A stretch of 43,243 bases of DNA from Raoultibacter timonensis. GTDB lineage: Bacteria > Actinomycetota > Coriobacteriia > Coriobacteriales > Eggerthellaceae. Every line of letters starts with the position of its first letter. The stretch's first letter is position 1. Below are positions 17,511 to 25,229 of this stretch, piece after piece. The translations under genes were made by a program, and so were the position numbers. The stretch lies in contig NZ_LT964681.1 in assembly GCF_900240215.1 (NCBI RefSeq), positions 622,612 to 665,854 on the forward strand. Direction: 5' to 3'. The notes beneath the pieces are model-generated. The model searched no databases. It worked only from the letters and a program-made list of their open reading frames with translations, and was not told where the DNA came from.

Positions 17511-18269
17511 ATGAACACCGTCGATCTCAACTGCGATCTGGGAGAAAGCTTCGGCCGATACACGCTCGGCCTCGATGCGGAGGTCATTCCGCTCGTCTCG
17601 AGCTGCAATATCGCATGCGGCATGCATGCAGGCGATCCGGCCGTGATGGAAAAAACCGTCGCGCTGGCAGCAGAAGCGGGCATCGCTATCGGCGCGCATC
17701 CGGGATACCCCGACCTACAGGGCTTCGGACGGCGCGACCTCAATCTCTCGCCCGAGGAGGCATACGCCTTCACGGTCTACCAGATCGGCGCGCTCGCGGG
17801 GTTCTGCGCCGCCCGCAACGTCGAACTCAACCACGTGAAGCCCCACGGCCAGCTGTACAACCGAGCAGCCGTCGATCCCGAGCTTGCGGCGGCGATCGCC
17901 CGCGCAGTGCGCGATGTCGATCCCGAACTCGTACTCGTCGGCCTCGCGAACAGCGAGCTTATCGCCGCCGGCGGACAAGCCGGCCTCGCTGTTGCGCAGG
18001 AGTTCTTCACCGATCGCAACTACACCGACGAGGGCCTGCTCGTCTCGCGCACGCGGCCCGACGCGCTCATCACCGACGAGGAATTCGCCGTTACGCGCGT
18101 CGTGCGCGTGGTGAAAGAGGGTACGATCGAAAGCGTAAGCGGCAAAACCATCGAAATCCAAGCAGACACCATCTGCGTGCACGGCGACAACTCCCACGCC
18201 CTCGAGTTCGTGCGGCGCATCAGAACCGCACTCGTTGCCGAGGGGATCGCCATCGAACCGGTAGCGTAA
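17511..18269 (+). CDS. pxpA: 5-oxoprolinase subunit PxpA (LamB/YcsF family)
   Basis: 252 residues, typical family length. The N-terminus has the signature VDLNCDLGESFGRYTLG, then SCNIACGMHAGDP, IAIGAHPGYPDLQGFGRRD and VKPHGQLYNRA, and a C-terminal ICVHGDNSHALEFVR, all hallmarks of LamB/YcsF. Start ATG at 17511 with GAGAGGAACCAGG upstream. PxpA forms 5-oxoprolinase with PxpB and PxpC. It closes the operon, and its stop codon faces the reverse-strand recQ gene 100 bp away; a 7-bp hairpin (18344-18359) stands in that gap. Confidence 0.93.
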   Translation: MNTVDLNCDLGESFGRYTLGLDAEVIPLVSSCNIACGMHAGDPAVMEKTVALAAEAGIAIGAHPGYPDLQGFGRRDLNLSPEEAYAFTVYQIGALAGFCAARNVELNHVKPHGQLYNRAAVDPELAAAIARAVRDVDPELVLVGLANSELIAAGGQAGLAVAQEFFTDRNYTDEGLLVSRTRPDALITDEEFAVTRVVRVVKEGTIESVSGKTIEIQADTICVHGDNSHALEFVRRIRTALVAEGIAIEPVA

Positions 18270-18343
18270 GAAAGCTCGCCGAGCGGCGACGAAGCGGACG
18301 GATCGCCATACGTGCGCTGCGGCCGCTTCGCTCGAAAAGCGCG

Positions 18344-18359
18344 GTACGCTCAAGCGTAC
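18344..18359. terminator. Small hairpin between convergent pxpA and recQ
   Basis: GTACGCT (18344-18350) pairs with AGCGTAC (18353-18359), giving a 7-bp stem with a 2-base spacer in the 100-bp space between two convergent stop codons. No U-tract is visible, so its terminator role is doubtful. Confidence 0.35.
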
Positions 18360-18368
18360 TTCGCCGCC

Positions 18369-20258
18369 CTACCCCGCCCGATGCGCTCGAATGGCATCCA
18401 GAAACGCGCTTCCGTAGCGCTCGGCCTTCACCTGGCCGACACCGGAAACGGCAAGCAGCTCCTCGATGCTCGCGGGCATCTTCTCGCACATATCGGAGAG
18501 CGTTGCGTTCGAGAACACGATGTATGCGGGAACGCCCGCCTCCGACGCAAGTTCGAACCGCACGGTTTTGAGTTTTTCGAAAAGCTCCGAATCGGCCGAG
18601 CCAGAACCCGGCGAACGGCGCCTTGAGCGTGCGCCCGTATCGGGGAGTTCCTCCTTCGGTAGCCGCTTCGGCACCTTGATCTCGAACGCTTTGCGATCCC
18701 GCAAAAACGCCGCACCCCGCTCGGTTGCCTCGATAACCGGATAGCTGCCGTCTGTTTGAGCGAGCAGCCCCTCGGCCACAAGCGCATCGAGCACGTAGCG
18801 GATGCGCTTCGAGGGAACCTCGTCCATGATGCCGTACGTGGTCAGGCTATCGTAGCCCTGTGCGAAGATCTTTTCGGCTTTCGAACCGCGCAGGATGTCG
18901 ACGATGAGCGCTTTGCCCGCTTGGCGATTGCGTTGCCCCAGGCGAAGCACGCATGAGAGGATCTTCTGCGCCTCAACCGTCACGTCCTCGACAGCATAAT
19001 CGGTTGAGCAGTTCGAACAGTGCTCGCAGCGAAACGGTGCTTCGGTCTGCCCGAAATAGCGCAGGATGAACGAGCGAAGGCAGTCGGTCGATGTGCTGTA
19101 GAACACCATCTGGCGCAGGCGCTCGCAATCTCGTTCGTACAGGGTGTGCGACCGTTCCTCATCGCCTTCGCTTTGGCGCTGCTCGTATCCCTTGTCGATA
19201 AGGAACTGGCAGGTCTGCACGTCTTTCTTGTTATAGATGAGGATGCAATCGGCAGGGCTTCCGTCACGGCCCGCGCGGCCCGCCTCCTGATAATAACTCT
19301 CCACGTCGGACGGCATGTTGTAGTGGATGACGAAGCTCACGTTCGATTTGTCGATGCCCATACCGAACGCGTTGGTGGCCACCATGAGGGATTTGCGATC
19401 AAACAGGAAATCCTCTTGGTTCGCATGCCTCTCGGCGGCGGAGAGCCCCGCATGGTAGCGCGTCGCCTCGAATCCGCCCTCGCACAACAGATCGCAGACA
19501 TCTTCGACCGCCTGCCTCGTCGAGCAGTACACGATACCCGCCTGCCCCGAGCGCTCGCGCACAAGGCGCAGCAAGCACGCGCGCTTTGCTTTCGGATCGG
19601 GGCGTTCGACTCCGAAGTAGAGGTTCGGGCGATCGAAGCCCGAAACGAGCGAGAAGGGGTCGATGAGCCCGAGCGCGTGGGCGATATCCTTCTGCACCTC
19701 GGGTGTCGCCGTTGCCGTGAGCGCGCAGACGGGCGGGCGGTTCGGCAAGCTCCCGATGAACGCGGCTATCCCCAAATAGCTCGGCCGGAAATCCTGCCCC
19801 CACTGCGATACGCAATGGGCCTCGTCTACCGCCACCAGCGATATTCTCGTCGTTTTGCACAACGAAAGAAACCGCGGGGCGTCGAGACGCTCAGGTGCCA
19901 CATAGAGAAGCTTGCACGATCCCGAAGCGGCGTATTCGAGCACCTCCGCCTGTTCGGCCGGAGAGATCGAGCTATTGAGGAACGCCGCCCGAACCCCCGC
20001 TTGGGTCAGAGCGTTCACCTGATCTTTCATGAGCGAAATGAGCGGGGACACGACGATGGCGAGCCCCTCGGAAACAATCGCCGGCACCTGGTATACGAGC
20101 GATTTGCCGGCACCCGTCGGCATAACGGCCAAAACGTCGCGGTCGTCGAGCACCTGCTCGATAAGCTCGCGTTGATTCGCCCTGAAATCCGCATGGCCGA
20201 AATAGTCTTTGAGTGCCTTGGTCGCCTGTTCGAGCATAGAGTCGCAGCTTTCCGTCAT
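18369..20258 (-). CDS. recQ: ATP-dependent DNA helicase RecQ
   Basis: 629 residues. Helicase motifs in order: FGHADFRANQRELIE (motif 0), MPTGAGKSLVYQVPA (Walker A), AVDEAHCVSQWGQDFRPSY (DEAH box and aromatic-rich loop), QAGIVYCSTRQAVEDVCDLL, MGIDKSNVSFVIHYNMP, and YYQEAGRAGRDG (motif VI). A zinc-binding cluster follows (FRCEHCSNC), then a winged-helix RQC domain and a C-terminal HRDC domain (residues 550-625, ending AERYGSAFLDAIR). It unwinds recombination and replication intermediates. The start at 20258 is the first ATG; a second ATG at 20237 is also possible. The gene interrupts what in Bacillus is one cluster (ycsF/ycsI/kip with an NRAMP-like gene), here placed on either side of recQ. Confidence 0.95.
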   Translation of the reverse strand: MTESCDSMLEQATKALKDYFGHADFRANQRELIEQVLDDRDVLAVMPTGAGKSLVYQVPAIVSEGLAIVVSPLISLMKDQVNALTQAGVRAAFLNSSISPAEQAEVLEYAASGSCKLLYVAPERLDAPRFLSLCKTTRISLVAVDEAHCVSQWGQDFRPSYLGIAAFIGSLPNRPPVCALTATATPEVQKDIAHALGLIDPFSLVSGFDRPNLYFGVERPDPKAKRACLLRLVRERSGQAGIVYCSTRQAVEDVCDLLCEGGFEATRYHAGLSAAERHANQEDFLFDRKSLMVATNAFGMGIDKSNVSFVIHYNMPSDVESYYQEAGRAGRDGSPADCILIYNKKDVQTCQFLIDKGYEQRQSEGDEERSHTLYERDCERLRQMVFYSTSTDCLRSFILRYFGQTEAPFRCEHCSNCSTDYAVEDVTVEAQKILSCVLRLGQRNRQAGKALIVDILRGSKAEKIFAQGYDSLTTYGIMDEVPSKRIRYVLDALVAEGLLAQTDGSYPVIEATERGAAFLRDRKAFEIKVPKRLPKEELPDTGARSRRRSPGSGSADSELFEKLKTVRFELASEAGVPAYIVFSNATLSDMCEKMPASIEELLAVSGVGQVKAERYGSAFLDAIRAHRAG

Positions 20259-20555
20259 CCGTCTGGCCCTCGGGCCCCGTATCGATCGATTTCATTATGG
20301 CATGATCCGAAACGACACGCAGTAATGCATTCGGAAGAACCTTTTTAGCCCAAAACCAACGTTTATCCGAACCCGTCTCTCCCCTCGTCCGTTACGTGAA
20401 CATACTATCTTGCATTTTCGGGTAAAATCAATTCGTAACGCGTTGCCCATGCGTTTCGCCTTGGTTAATTCTCGAAAAGAGCGGACATCGAAGCGCTTGG
20501 CATGGAGACAATGCATAGGGGATCTACCAAACGCATCACTCGAAAAGGAGGTTAC

Positions 20556-21806
20556 ATGAGCTCATCATTGGTTCAGCGCCTGAAGAGCATCGGCCCCGGC
20601 GCGCTCGTGGCCGCCGGCTTCATCGGACCCGGCACCGTCACAACCTGCACCGTATCCGGCGCTAACTACGGCTACACAATGCTGTGGGCGCTGCTGTTCG
20701 CAACGGTCGCGACCATCATCTTCCAGGAGATGGCGGCACGCATCGGCATCGTCAGCCAAAAGGGCCTCGGTGAAAACATCCGCGATCGCATTCCCAACAA
20801 AGCGTTGATGTGGATTGCTATAGTGGTTGTTCTCATCGCCATCTTCGTTGGCAACATCGCCTACGAAACGGGCAACATCACAGGCGGCATTCTGGGCATT
20901 CAGGCGTTCGCGCCCGACATCCCGATGATTCCCATCGTTATCGTGCTCGGCATTGCCGCATTTGCCGCCATGTGGATCGGCAGCTATAAGGTCGTCGAGG
21001 TCATCCTTACTGCCATCGTCGTGTTCATGGGCGTTGTATTCGCCGTCACGGCATTCGCGTCGAATCCCGACTGGGGCGCGGTCGCCCACGGCCTGTTTGT
21101 ACCCGCATTGCCAGCCGAGGGATCTGCCGGCATCCTGACTGCCGTCGGCCTCATCGGCACGACCATTGTGCCTTACAACCTGTTCTTGCACGCTTCCGGT
21201 GCCGGCGAGCGCTGGAAGGATCCCGAGAAGGTTTCCGATGCGCGCCTCGACGCCGTGATCTCCATCGGCCTCGGCGGCATCATCTCGATGGCCATTCTCA
21301 TCTGCGCCGCAGCCAATATTTACGGCACGGGCGTCACCGTGACCAACGGCAAGGATATGGCGCTTGCACTGCAACCGCTGCTCGGCTCGTGGGCAACGTG
21401 GATGATCGGCCTCGGCCTTCTGGCCGCCGGTTTCTCTTCGGCCATCACCGCGTCGCTTTCCGCCGCCTATGCCGTCAACGGCGTGCTCGGCTGGAAGAAA
21501 ACGCTCAAAGACATCAAGTTCAAGGTCATCTGGATGATCGTGCTTCTGGCGGGCTGCATCATGGCTTGCGTGCTGGGGCACAGCCCGACCGAGCTTATCC
21601 TGGTTGCTCAGGCAGCAAACGCCATTCTGCTGCCGTTCATCGCGTTCTTCGTTCTGTACTGCGCAAACGGCAAGGACCTCGGCAAATGGAGGAACCACCT
21701 GCTCGCCAATATCGCCGGCGTGGTAATCATCGTAATCACGCTGTTCATGTGCTGGCGCAACATGTCGAGCTTCATCAGTTCGCTCACCGCCCTCATCGGC
21801 GGATAG
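20556..21806 (+). CDS. NRAMP-family transporter with altered metal-binding motifs (YcsG-like)
   Basis: 416 residues with about 11 membrane segments. Start ATG at 20556 behind AAAAGGAGG. Overall NRAMP family features are visible: the TM1 region GPGALVAAGFIGPGTVTTCT and the TM6 region GTTIVPYNLFLHASGAGERW. However, the canonical TM1 metal motif DPGN reads GPGT and the TM6 MPH reads VPY, so the Asp, Asn and Met ligands of Mn/Fe transporters are all missing. This fits the divergent YcsG-like branch whose genes accompany the ycsF/ycsI/kip cluster, so the substrate may be an organic acid or another ion rather than Mn. The gene is monocistronic with a strong terminator and lies downstream of recQ, divergent from it across 297 bp. 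Confidence 0.85.
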   Translation: MSSSLVQRLKSIGPGALVAAGFIGPGTVTTCTVSGANYGYTMLWALLFATVATIIFQEMAARIGIVSQKGLGENIRDRIPNKALMWIAIVVVLIAIFVGNIAYETGNITGGILGIQAFAPDIPMIPIVIVLGIAAFAAMWIGSYKVVEVILTAIVVFMGVVFAVTAFASNPDWGAVAHGLFVPALPAEGSAGILTAVGLIGTTIVPYNLFLHASGAGERWKDPEKVSDARLDAVISIGLGGIISMAILICAAANIYGTGVTVTNGKDMALALQPLLGSWATWMIGLGLLAAGFSSAITASLSAAYAVNGVLGWKKTLKDIKFKVIWMIVLLAGCIMACVLGHSPTELILVAQAANAILLPFIAFFVLYCANGKDLGKWRNHLLANIAGVVIIVITLFMCWRNMSSFISSLTALIGG

Positions 21807-21837
21807 TCAAGCACGCTGAAAGCCGTCTGATTTTTGG

Positions 21838-21865
21838 AGCGCACCCGAGGGTGCGCTTCTTTTAT
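21838..21865 (+). terminator. Intrinsic terminator of the NRAMP-like gene
   Basis: AGCGCACCC (21838-21846) pairs with GGGTGCGCT (21849-21857), followed by TCTTTTAT. A 9-bp GC-rich stem and U-rich tail 32 bp after the stop codon make this a typical Rho-independent terminator. Confidence 0.85.
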
Positions 21866-21890
21866 ACTCTATTTTCCCAGTTCAAACGCA

Positions 21891-21941
21891 TGTCAAAGAC
21901 TTTTGACAGCACTAAAACGCCGTTGTCGAAGAGCTTTGGTC
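21891..21941. promoter_or_regulatory. Tandem operator dyads upstream of the DUF6440 gene
   Basis: Site 1 (21891-21908) is a perfect dyad, TGTCAAA-GACT-TTTGACA. Site 2 (21924-21941) is a degenerate copy, TGTCGAA-GAGC-TTTGGTC, centred 33 bp further on (three helical turns). The whole 75-bp stretch is repeated in front of the XRE regulator gene at 22437, and a related pair precedes the paralogous regulator at 37792. Sites of this form in front of an HTH gene and a neighbour suggest an autoregulated operator. Confidence 0.65.
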
Positions 21942-22036
21942 ATCATATCGTTTACATTGTTCTCGCAGCCGCGCTCGGCGGCAAGCGATAACCGCAATTA
22001 CGCAAGTCCGGCAACCAAGCAAAGGAGCATCAAACC

Positions 22037-22237
22037 ATGGCTAACGATCGTTTTGTAGAAACCTATTCGCAAGGGGTGACCAACGTACGAAAGATAATCG
22101 TCGACAGCGAAACGGGCGTCAATTATCTTCTGATGTCATCGAACATGACAAGCGGTTGCGGATTGGCAGTCCTGGTAGACGAAAACGGAAAGCCGGTCAT
22201 CACCCCCGAAGATGCCATCGTATCCATCTACCAATAA
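22037..22237 (+). CDS. DUF6440 family small protein
   Basis: 66 residues, start ATG at 22037 with AAAGGAG upstream. It matches the small DUF6440 family by RFVETYSQGV...KIIVDSETGVNYLL...DENGKPVI. No signal peptide or membrane segment is seen, so it is probably a small cytoplasmic protein of unknown function. It has its own terminator and is preceded by the operator pair at 21891-21941, so it is probably controlled by the XRE regulator encoded 200 bp downstream. Confidence 0.8.
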   Translation: MANDRFVETYSQGVTNVRKIIVDSETGVNYLLMSSNMTSGCGLAVLVDENGKPVITPEDAIVSIYQ

Positions 22238-22251
22238 CCGCAGTTCATCGG

Positions 22252-22288
22252 AGGCGGTCGGGTGCTCATCCGGCCGCCTTTGCATTTC
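22252..22288 (+). terminator. Terminator of the DUF6440 gene
   Basis: AGGCGGTCGG (22252-22261) pairs with CCGGCCGCCT (22270-22279) with one G-U pair, followed by TTGCATTTC. The stem starts 14 bp after the stop codon. Confidence 0.8.
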
Positions 22289-22337
22289 TTGAGAAGACCA
22301 TACGACCTTGAGCATCCAAATACCCAGTTCAAACGAT

Positions 22338-22388
22338 TGTCAAACACTTTCGACAGCACCAAAGTGCAAGTGTCAAAGCCGTTTGGTG
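22338..22388. promoter_or_regulatory. Tandem operator dyads upstream of the XRE regulator gene
   Basis: Site 3 (22338-22355) is TGTCAAA-CACT-TTCGACA and site 4 (22371-22388) is TGTCAAA-GCCG-TTTGGTG, again with centres 33 bp apart. They lie within a 75-bp imperfect copy of the DNA upstream of the DUF6440 gene, starting with the shared CCCAGTTCAAACG. A TATCGT element follows site 2 and site 4 at similar distance and could be the -10 box. Confidence 0.65.
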
Positions 22389-22436
22389 GTATCGTGGTTC
22401 CCATCATGGCATGCTCCGAAACGCGAAAGGAACGCA

Positions 22437-23003
22437 GTGGAACTCGGCAATCAGATTAGGAACCACCGTACGGCCCGCGGGTTATCGCAAGAGGATCTCG
22501 CAGAGAGGATATACGTCTCGCGGCAGACGATATCCAACTGGGAAACCGACCGCACCTACCCGGACGTGCAAAGCCTGCTTCTGCTGAGCGCTCTTTTCGA
22601 CGTAACGATAGACGAACTGGTCAAAGGAGATGTCGAAATGATGAAAGAAGCCGTCGATGCGAACAAGATGAAGAAGCTCAGTTACGTCATGCTGGCGGGC
22701 ATGGTCCTGAGCGTGGTGTTAGTCGGCCCGTGCTTTAAGCTATGGGGGTGGACGGGGCTCCTCATTCCTCTTGCGATCTGGGCGGTCGCAATGGTGAGCT
22801 CGATCATCGTCGACCGGATGAAGAAACAGCACGATATAAAAACGTATTCCGAGATCCTCGCATTCATGGAGAACGAGCCCGTCGACCGCGAGAAGGCAGC
22901 CAACGAGCGCAAGCATCATCTGCTGCGCAAGACGCTCCTCGTCATCGGGGTCGGAGCGGTAGCCGGAATCATCACGTATGTCAGCATGATGCTGTTCGCG
23001 TAA
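22437..23003 (+). CDS. XRE-family HTH regulator with C-terminal membrane domain
   Basis: 188 residues from a GTG at 22437 (AAAGG 7-11 bases upstream). The frame continues back to 22308, but that part covers the operator repeat and has no ribosome binding site. Residues 1-60 are a Cro/C1-type HTH (GLSQEDLAERIYVSRQTISN followed by WETDRTYPDVQSLLLLS and a DVTIDELVKGD tail). Residues 75-125 and 160-188 contain three hydrophobic segments, so it is a membrane-bound regulator. It is a paralogue of the protein at 37199-37792, with near-identical HTH helices, and both have similar dyads upstream, suggesting autoregulation. The signal it detects, perhaps at the membrane, is unknown. Confidence 0.87.
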   Translation: MELGNQIRNHRTARGLSQEDLAERIYVSRQTISNWETDRTYPDVQSLLLLSALFDVTIDELVKGDVEMMKEAVDANKMKKLSYVMLAGMVLSVVLVGPCFKLWGWTGLLIPLAIWAVAMVSSIIVDRMKKQHDIKTYSEILAFMENEPVDREKAANERKHHLLRKTLLVIGVGAVAGIITYVSMMLFA

Positions 23004-23044
23004 GTTTCGCGCCGAAGCACCCCACTCAAGTCCCCCTGGCTTCG

Positions 23045-23069
23045 AAAGCCCGCCCGCCGGCGGGCTTTT
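23045..23069 (+). terminator. Terminator of the XRE regulator gene
   Basis: AAAGCCCGCC (23045-23054) pairs perfectly with GGCGGGCTTT (23059-23068) around a 4-base loop, and the stem runs into TTTT. It is probably used from both strands, since the TetR gene ends 45 bp further on in the opposite direction. Confidence 0.88.
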
Positions 23070-23113
23070 CTGCATTGTCGCAACGCCATCTCAATCACTG
23101 GCTTCTCTGCGTC

Positions 23114-23713
23114 CTACACGCTTCGACGCACCTTACTGGGAACCTCGATCTGCAACGCGCGAAACAGCCGATCGGGCACAAGGCTCACCAGATCGTCGGT
23201 CCACTGTGCCAAGTTCGTAGGCTGGTCCGATCGAAACCAGTCGTTAAGCACCTCGCATTCGAGCTTCGAGAATATCTCTACAAGAAACATCATATTGTGG
23301 TCGACCGAAACGCGGCGATACCTTTCAAGCGTCTCGAGCAGAACGGTTTTGCGATTCTCGGGCATGACGGTTTGGCCAAACGGAGTGTTGATGCTGTACT
23401 GAATCGACTTCCGGTAAAAATCCCGTTCTTGATCGATAAGGCGCAAGTGGTGGTAGTATCCCGTTTCCCAATCGATAGTTCGCCCGATTTCGTTAAGGTA
23501 GAACTGACGGCAGAAGATAGAGTGCCACCAGGGGATGTCGTACTTGCTTTCGAAATGCCGGTAGAACGTCTGTCGGGAAACGCCCGCATTGGCGCAGATC
23601 TCGGAAATCGTGATCTGGTCGAGCGACTTATTAACGCCATGAAGTATCTTCATCTTCGTTCTGATGTCGGGGGATTCGAATATATCGTTTCCATGAGCAA
23701 GATCCATCAACAT
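23114..23713 (-). CDS. TetR/AcrR-family regulator (divergent to the amidinotransferase gene)
   Basis: 199 residues if translation begins at the ATG at 23713; the frame extends to an ATG at 23833, but that part is basic, without family match or ribosome binding site. The HTH is SLDQITISEICANAGVSRQT followed by FYRHFESKYDIPWW, typical of TetR proteins. The C-terminal ligand-binding part is helical, with aromatic and Arg-rich segments (RQFYLNEIGRTIDWETGYYH). The gene is divergent from the amidinotransferase gene, with 367 bp between, and is the obvious candidate for controlling it. The ligand is unknown; a guanidino compound or arginine is a guess from context. Confidence 0.85.
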   Translation of the reverse strand: MLMDLAHGNDIFESPDIRTKMKILHGVNKSLDQITISEICANAGVSRQTFYRHFESKYDIPWWHSIFCRQFYLNEIGRTIDWETGYYHHLRLIDQERDFYRKSIQYSINTPFGQTVMPENRKTVLLETLERYRRVSVDHNMMFLVEIFSKLECEVLNDWFRSDQPTNLAQWTDDLVSLVPDRLFRALQIEVPSKVRRSV

Positions 23714-24080
23714 GCAATCACCCACCGTTCCCGTTCGCTGCGAGGCCTTTGAGCCACTGCGACGCCAAAACCATACCACATACGTTTTGTCGACATTCGA
23801 ATCGGCAGACGAACGATGCTTTCTATTTGTCATAAGAGTGCTACATTACCATCTCGTATTCCCCTTGCGTGCGACAAAACCGTATAATCTGTCACCCGCT
23901 TCGGACGGTCTTGCCGCACTGTCACGGCTGTGCAACACGAGACAATCCCCCTGGATGGCAAGACAGAACAAAATCGCCTGCGCGCCTCTTGGCGAGCGCG
24001 TACGAAATTCAGAGAATGAACGTACGGAAACGCAAACACCCGCACTTTGGAAGGCGCCGCCTTCCAGAAAGGAGACTGTC
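23714..24080. other. Divergent regulatory region of 367 bp (TetR / amidinotransferase)
   Basis: Contains a TATAAT hexamer at 23883-23888 in the forward direction (no convincing -35 at 17 bp), two CTGTCAC copies at 23889-23895 and 23919-23925, and a leader hairpin at 24048-24066. No coding sequence with a ribosome binding site is visible. It is somewhat AT-rich near 23820-23890, as expected for a promoter. Confidence 0.45.
24048..24066 (+). promoter_or_regulatory. Leader hairpin next to the amidinotransferase ribosome binding site
   Basis: TGGAAGGC (24048-24055) pairs with GCCTTCCA (24059-24066) around GCC, and the ribosome binding site AAAGGAG (24068-24074) follows at once. A stable stem so close to the ribosome binding site may affect translation or mRNA stability. 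Confidence 0.45.
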
Positions 24081-25229
24081 ATGGCGAAGATAGTCAACTC
24101 TTGGAACGACTGGGATCCGTTGAAGCGCGTCATCGTCGGCCGCTGCGACAACTCGATGATCCCGCCCGAGGAGCCCGCGACCTCCGAGAAGGTGCCCGTC
24201 GACTCCGAGATGCGCGGCATGTGGGGCCTGCGCCCGCTCGCGACCGTCGAGCGCGGCAACGAGTGCCTCGAGAACCTCGTGAAGATCCTCGAGTCCCGCG
24301 GCGTCCAGGTCGACCGCCCGACGCCTTTGCAGTGGAACCAGGCCATCGGAACGCCGGACTTCCGCAACGACTCCATGATGACCTGCATGCCCCCGCGCGA
24401 CATCCTGCTCACCGTCGGCAACGAGATCATGGCCTCGGCCAACTCCTTCCGCTGCCGCTACTTCGAGTACCTGGCCTACTGGCCGCTCATGAAGCAGTAC
24501 TTCGACGAGGACCCCGAGTTCAAGTGGACCCAGGCCCCCCGCCCGCGCCTCACCGACGCCTCCTACAAGCACAACTACTACGACGAGAAGATCTCGCTCG
24601 AGGAGAGGCTCGTCCGCACGGCCAACAAGGACTTCGTCACCACCGAGGTCGAGCCGATGTGGGACGCCGCCGACGTGATGCGCATGGGCAGGGACCTGTT
24701 CATCCAGCACGGCCTCACCACCAACCGCACCGCCATGGAGTGGTTCCAGCGCTACTACCCCGAGCTGCGCGTGCACGCCGTGAACTTCCCCGGCGACCCC
24801 TACCCGATCCACATCGACGCGACCTTCGTGCCGCTGCGCCCGGGCCTGATCATCAACAACCCGGTCCGCCAGCTCCCCGAGGAGCAGCGCGCGATCTTCG
24901 AGGCCAACGACTGGCAGATCGTCGACGCGGCCCAGCCCGCCCACGACGAGCCGCCGGCGCTGTGCTACAGCTCGGTGTGGCTGTCCATGAACTGCCTCGT
25001 GCTCGACCCCAAGACCGTGATCGTGGAGGCCTCCGAGGTCTACCAGCAGGAGCAGATGGACAAGCTCGGCATGAACGTCATCCCCTGCGACCTGCGCGAC
25101 GCCTACCCGTTCGGCGGCGGCCTGCACTGCTCCACGGCCGACGTCTACCGCGAGGGCGGCTGCGAGGACTACTTCCCGAACCGCGTCAAGGACGCGACGC
25201 TCATCCATCCGGAGATGTGGAACGACTAG
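24081..25229 (+). CDS. Glycine amidinotransferase-like enzyme (AGAT family)
   Basis: 382 residues, full length for the family. Start ATG at 24081 behind AAAGGAG; the open frame further upstream is not coding. It aligns along its length with L-arginine:glycine amidinotransferase: NSWNDWDPLKRVIVGRCDNS near the N-terminus, MPPRDILLTVGNEI, FVTTEVEPMWDAADVMRMGR, HIDATFVPLRPGLIINNPVR and GGGLHCSTADV. The catalytic triad is intact: Asp195, His244 and Cys350 (human D254, H303, C407). Such enzymes move the amidino group from arginine to an amine acceptor (glycine, lysine, others), giving ornithine and a guanidino product; the reaction is reversible. The acceptor cannot be read from sequence. Codon third positions are almost all G or C, more so than in neighbours. 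The last 44 codons plus 5 bp form the 142-bp repeat found again at 41924-42065. An EamA transporter gene follows. Confidence 0.9.
   Translation: MAKIVNSWNDWDPLKRVIVGRCDNSMIPPEEPATSEKVPVDSEMRGMWGLRPLATVERGNECLENLVKILESRGVQVDRPTPLQWNQAIGTPDFRNDSMMTCMPPRDILLTVGNEIMASANSFRCRYFEYLAYWPLMKQYFDEDPEFKWTQAPRPRLTDASYKHNYYDEKISLEERLVRTANKDFVTTEVEPMWDAADVMRMGRDLFIQHGLTTNRTAMEWFQRYYPELRVHAVNFPGDPYPIHIDATFVPLRPGLIINNPVRQLPEEQRAIFEANDWQIVDAAQPAHDEPPALCYSSVWLSMNCLVLDPKTVIVEASEVYQQEQMDKLGMNVIPCDLRDAYPFGGGLHCSTADVYREGGCEDYFPNRVKDATLIHPEMWND

Noticed and set aside
23712-24080. Extended 505-codon form of the amidinotransferase starting at 23712
   Set aside because: The extra 123 residues overlap the divergent TetR promoter region, are not family-like, and a good ribosome binding site stands before the ATG at 24081, where the family homology begins.
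24009-25208. 399-codon reverse-strand frame and a long second forward frame over the amidinotransferase gene
   Set aside because: They arise because almost all third positions are G/C, which removes stop codons in other frames. The proteins are repetitive in Arg, Gly, Val and Asp and match nothing, while the forward frame from 24081 is a full enzyme with its catalytic residues.
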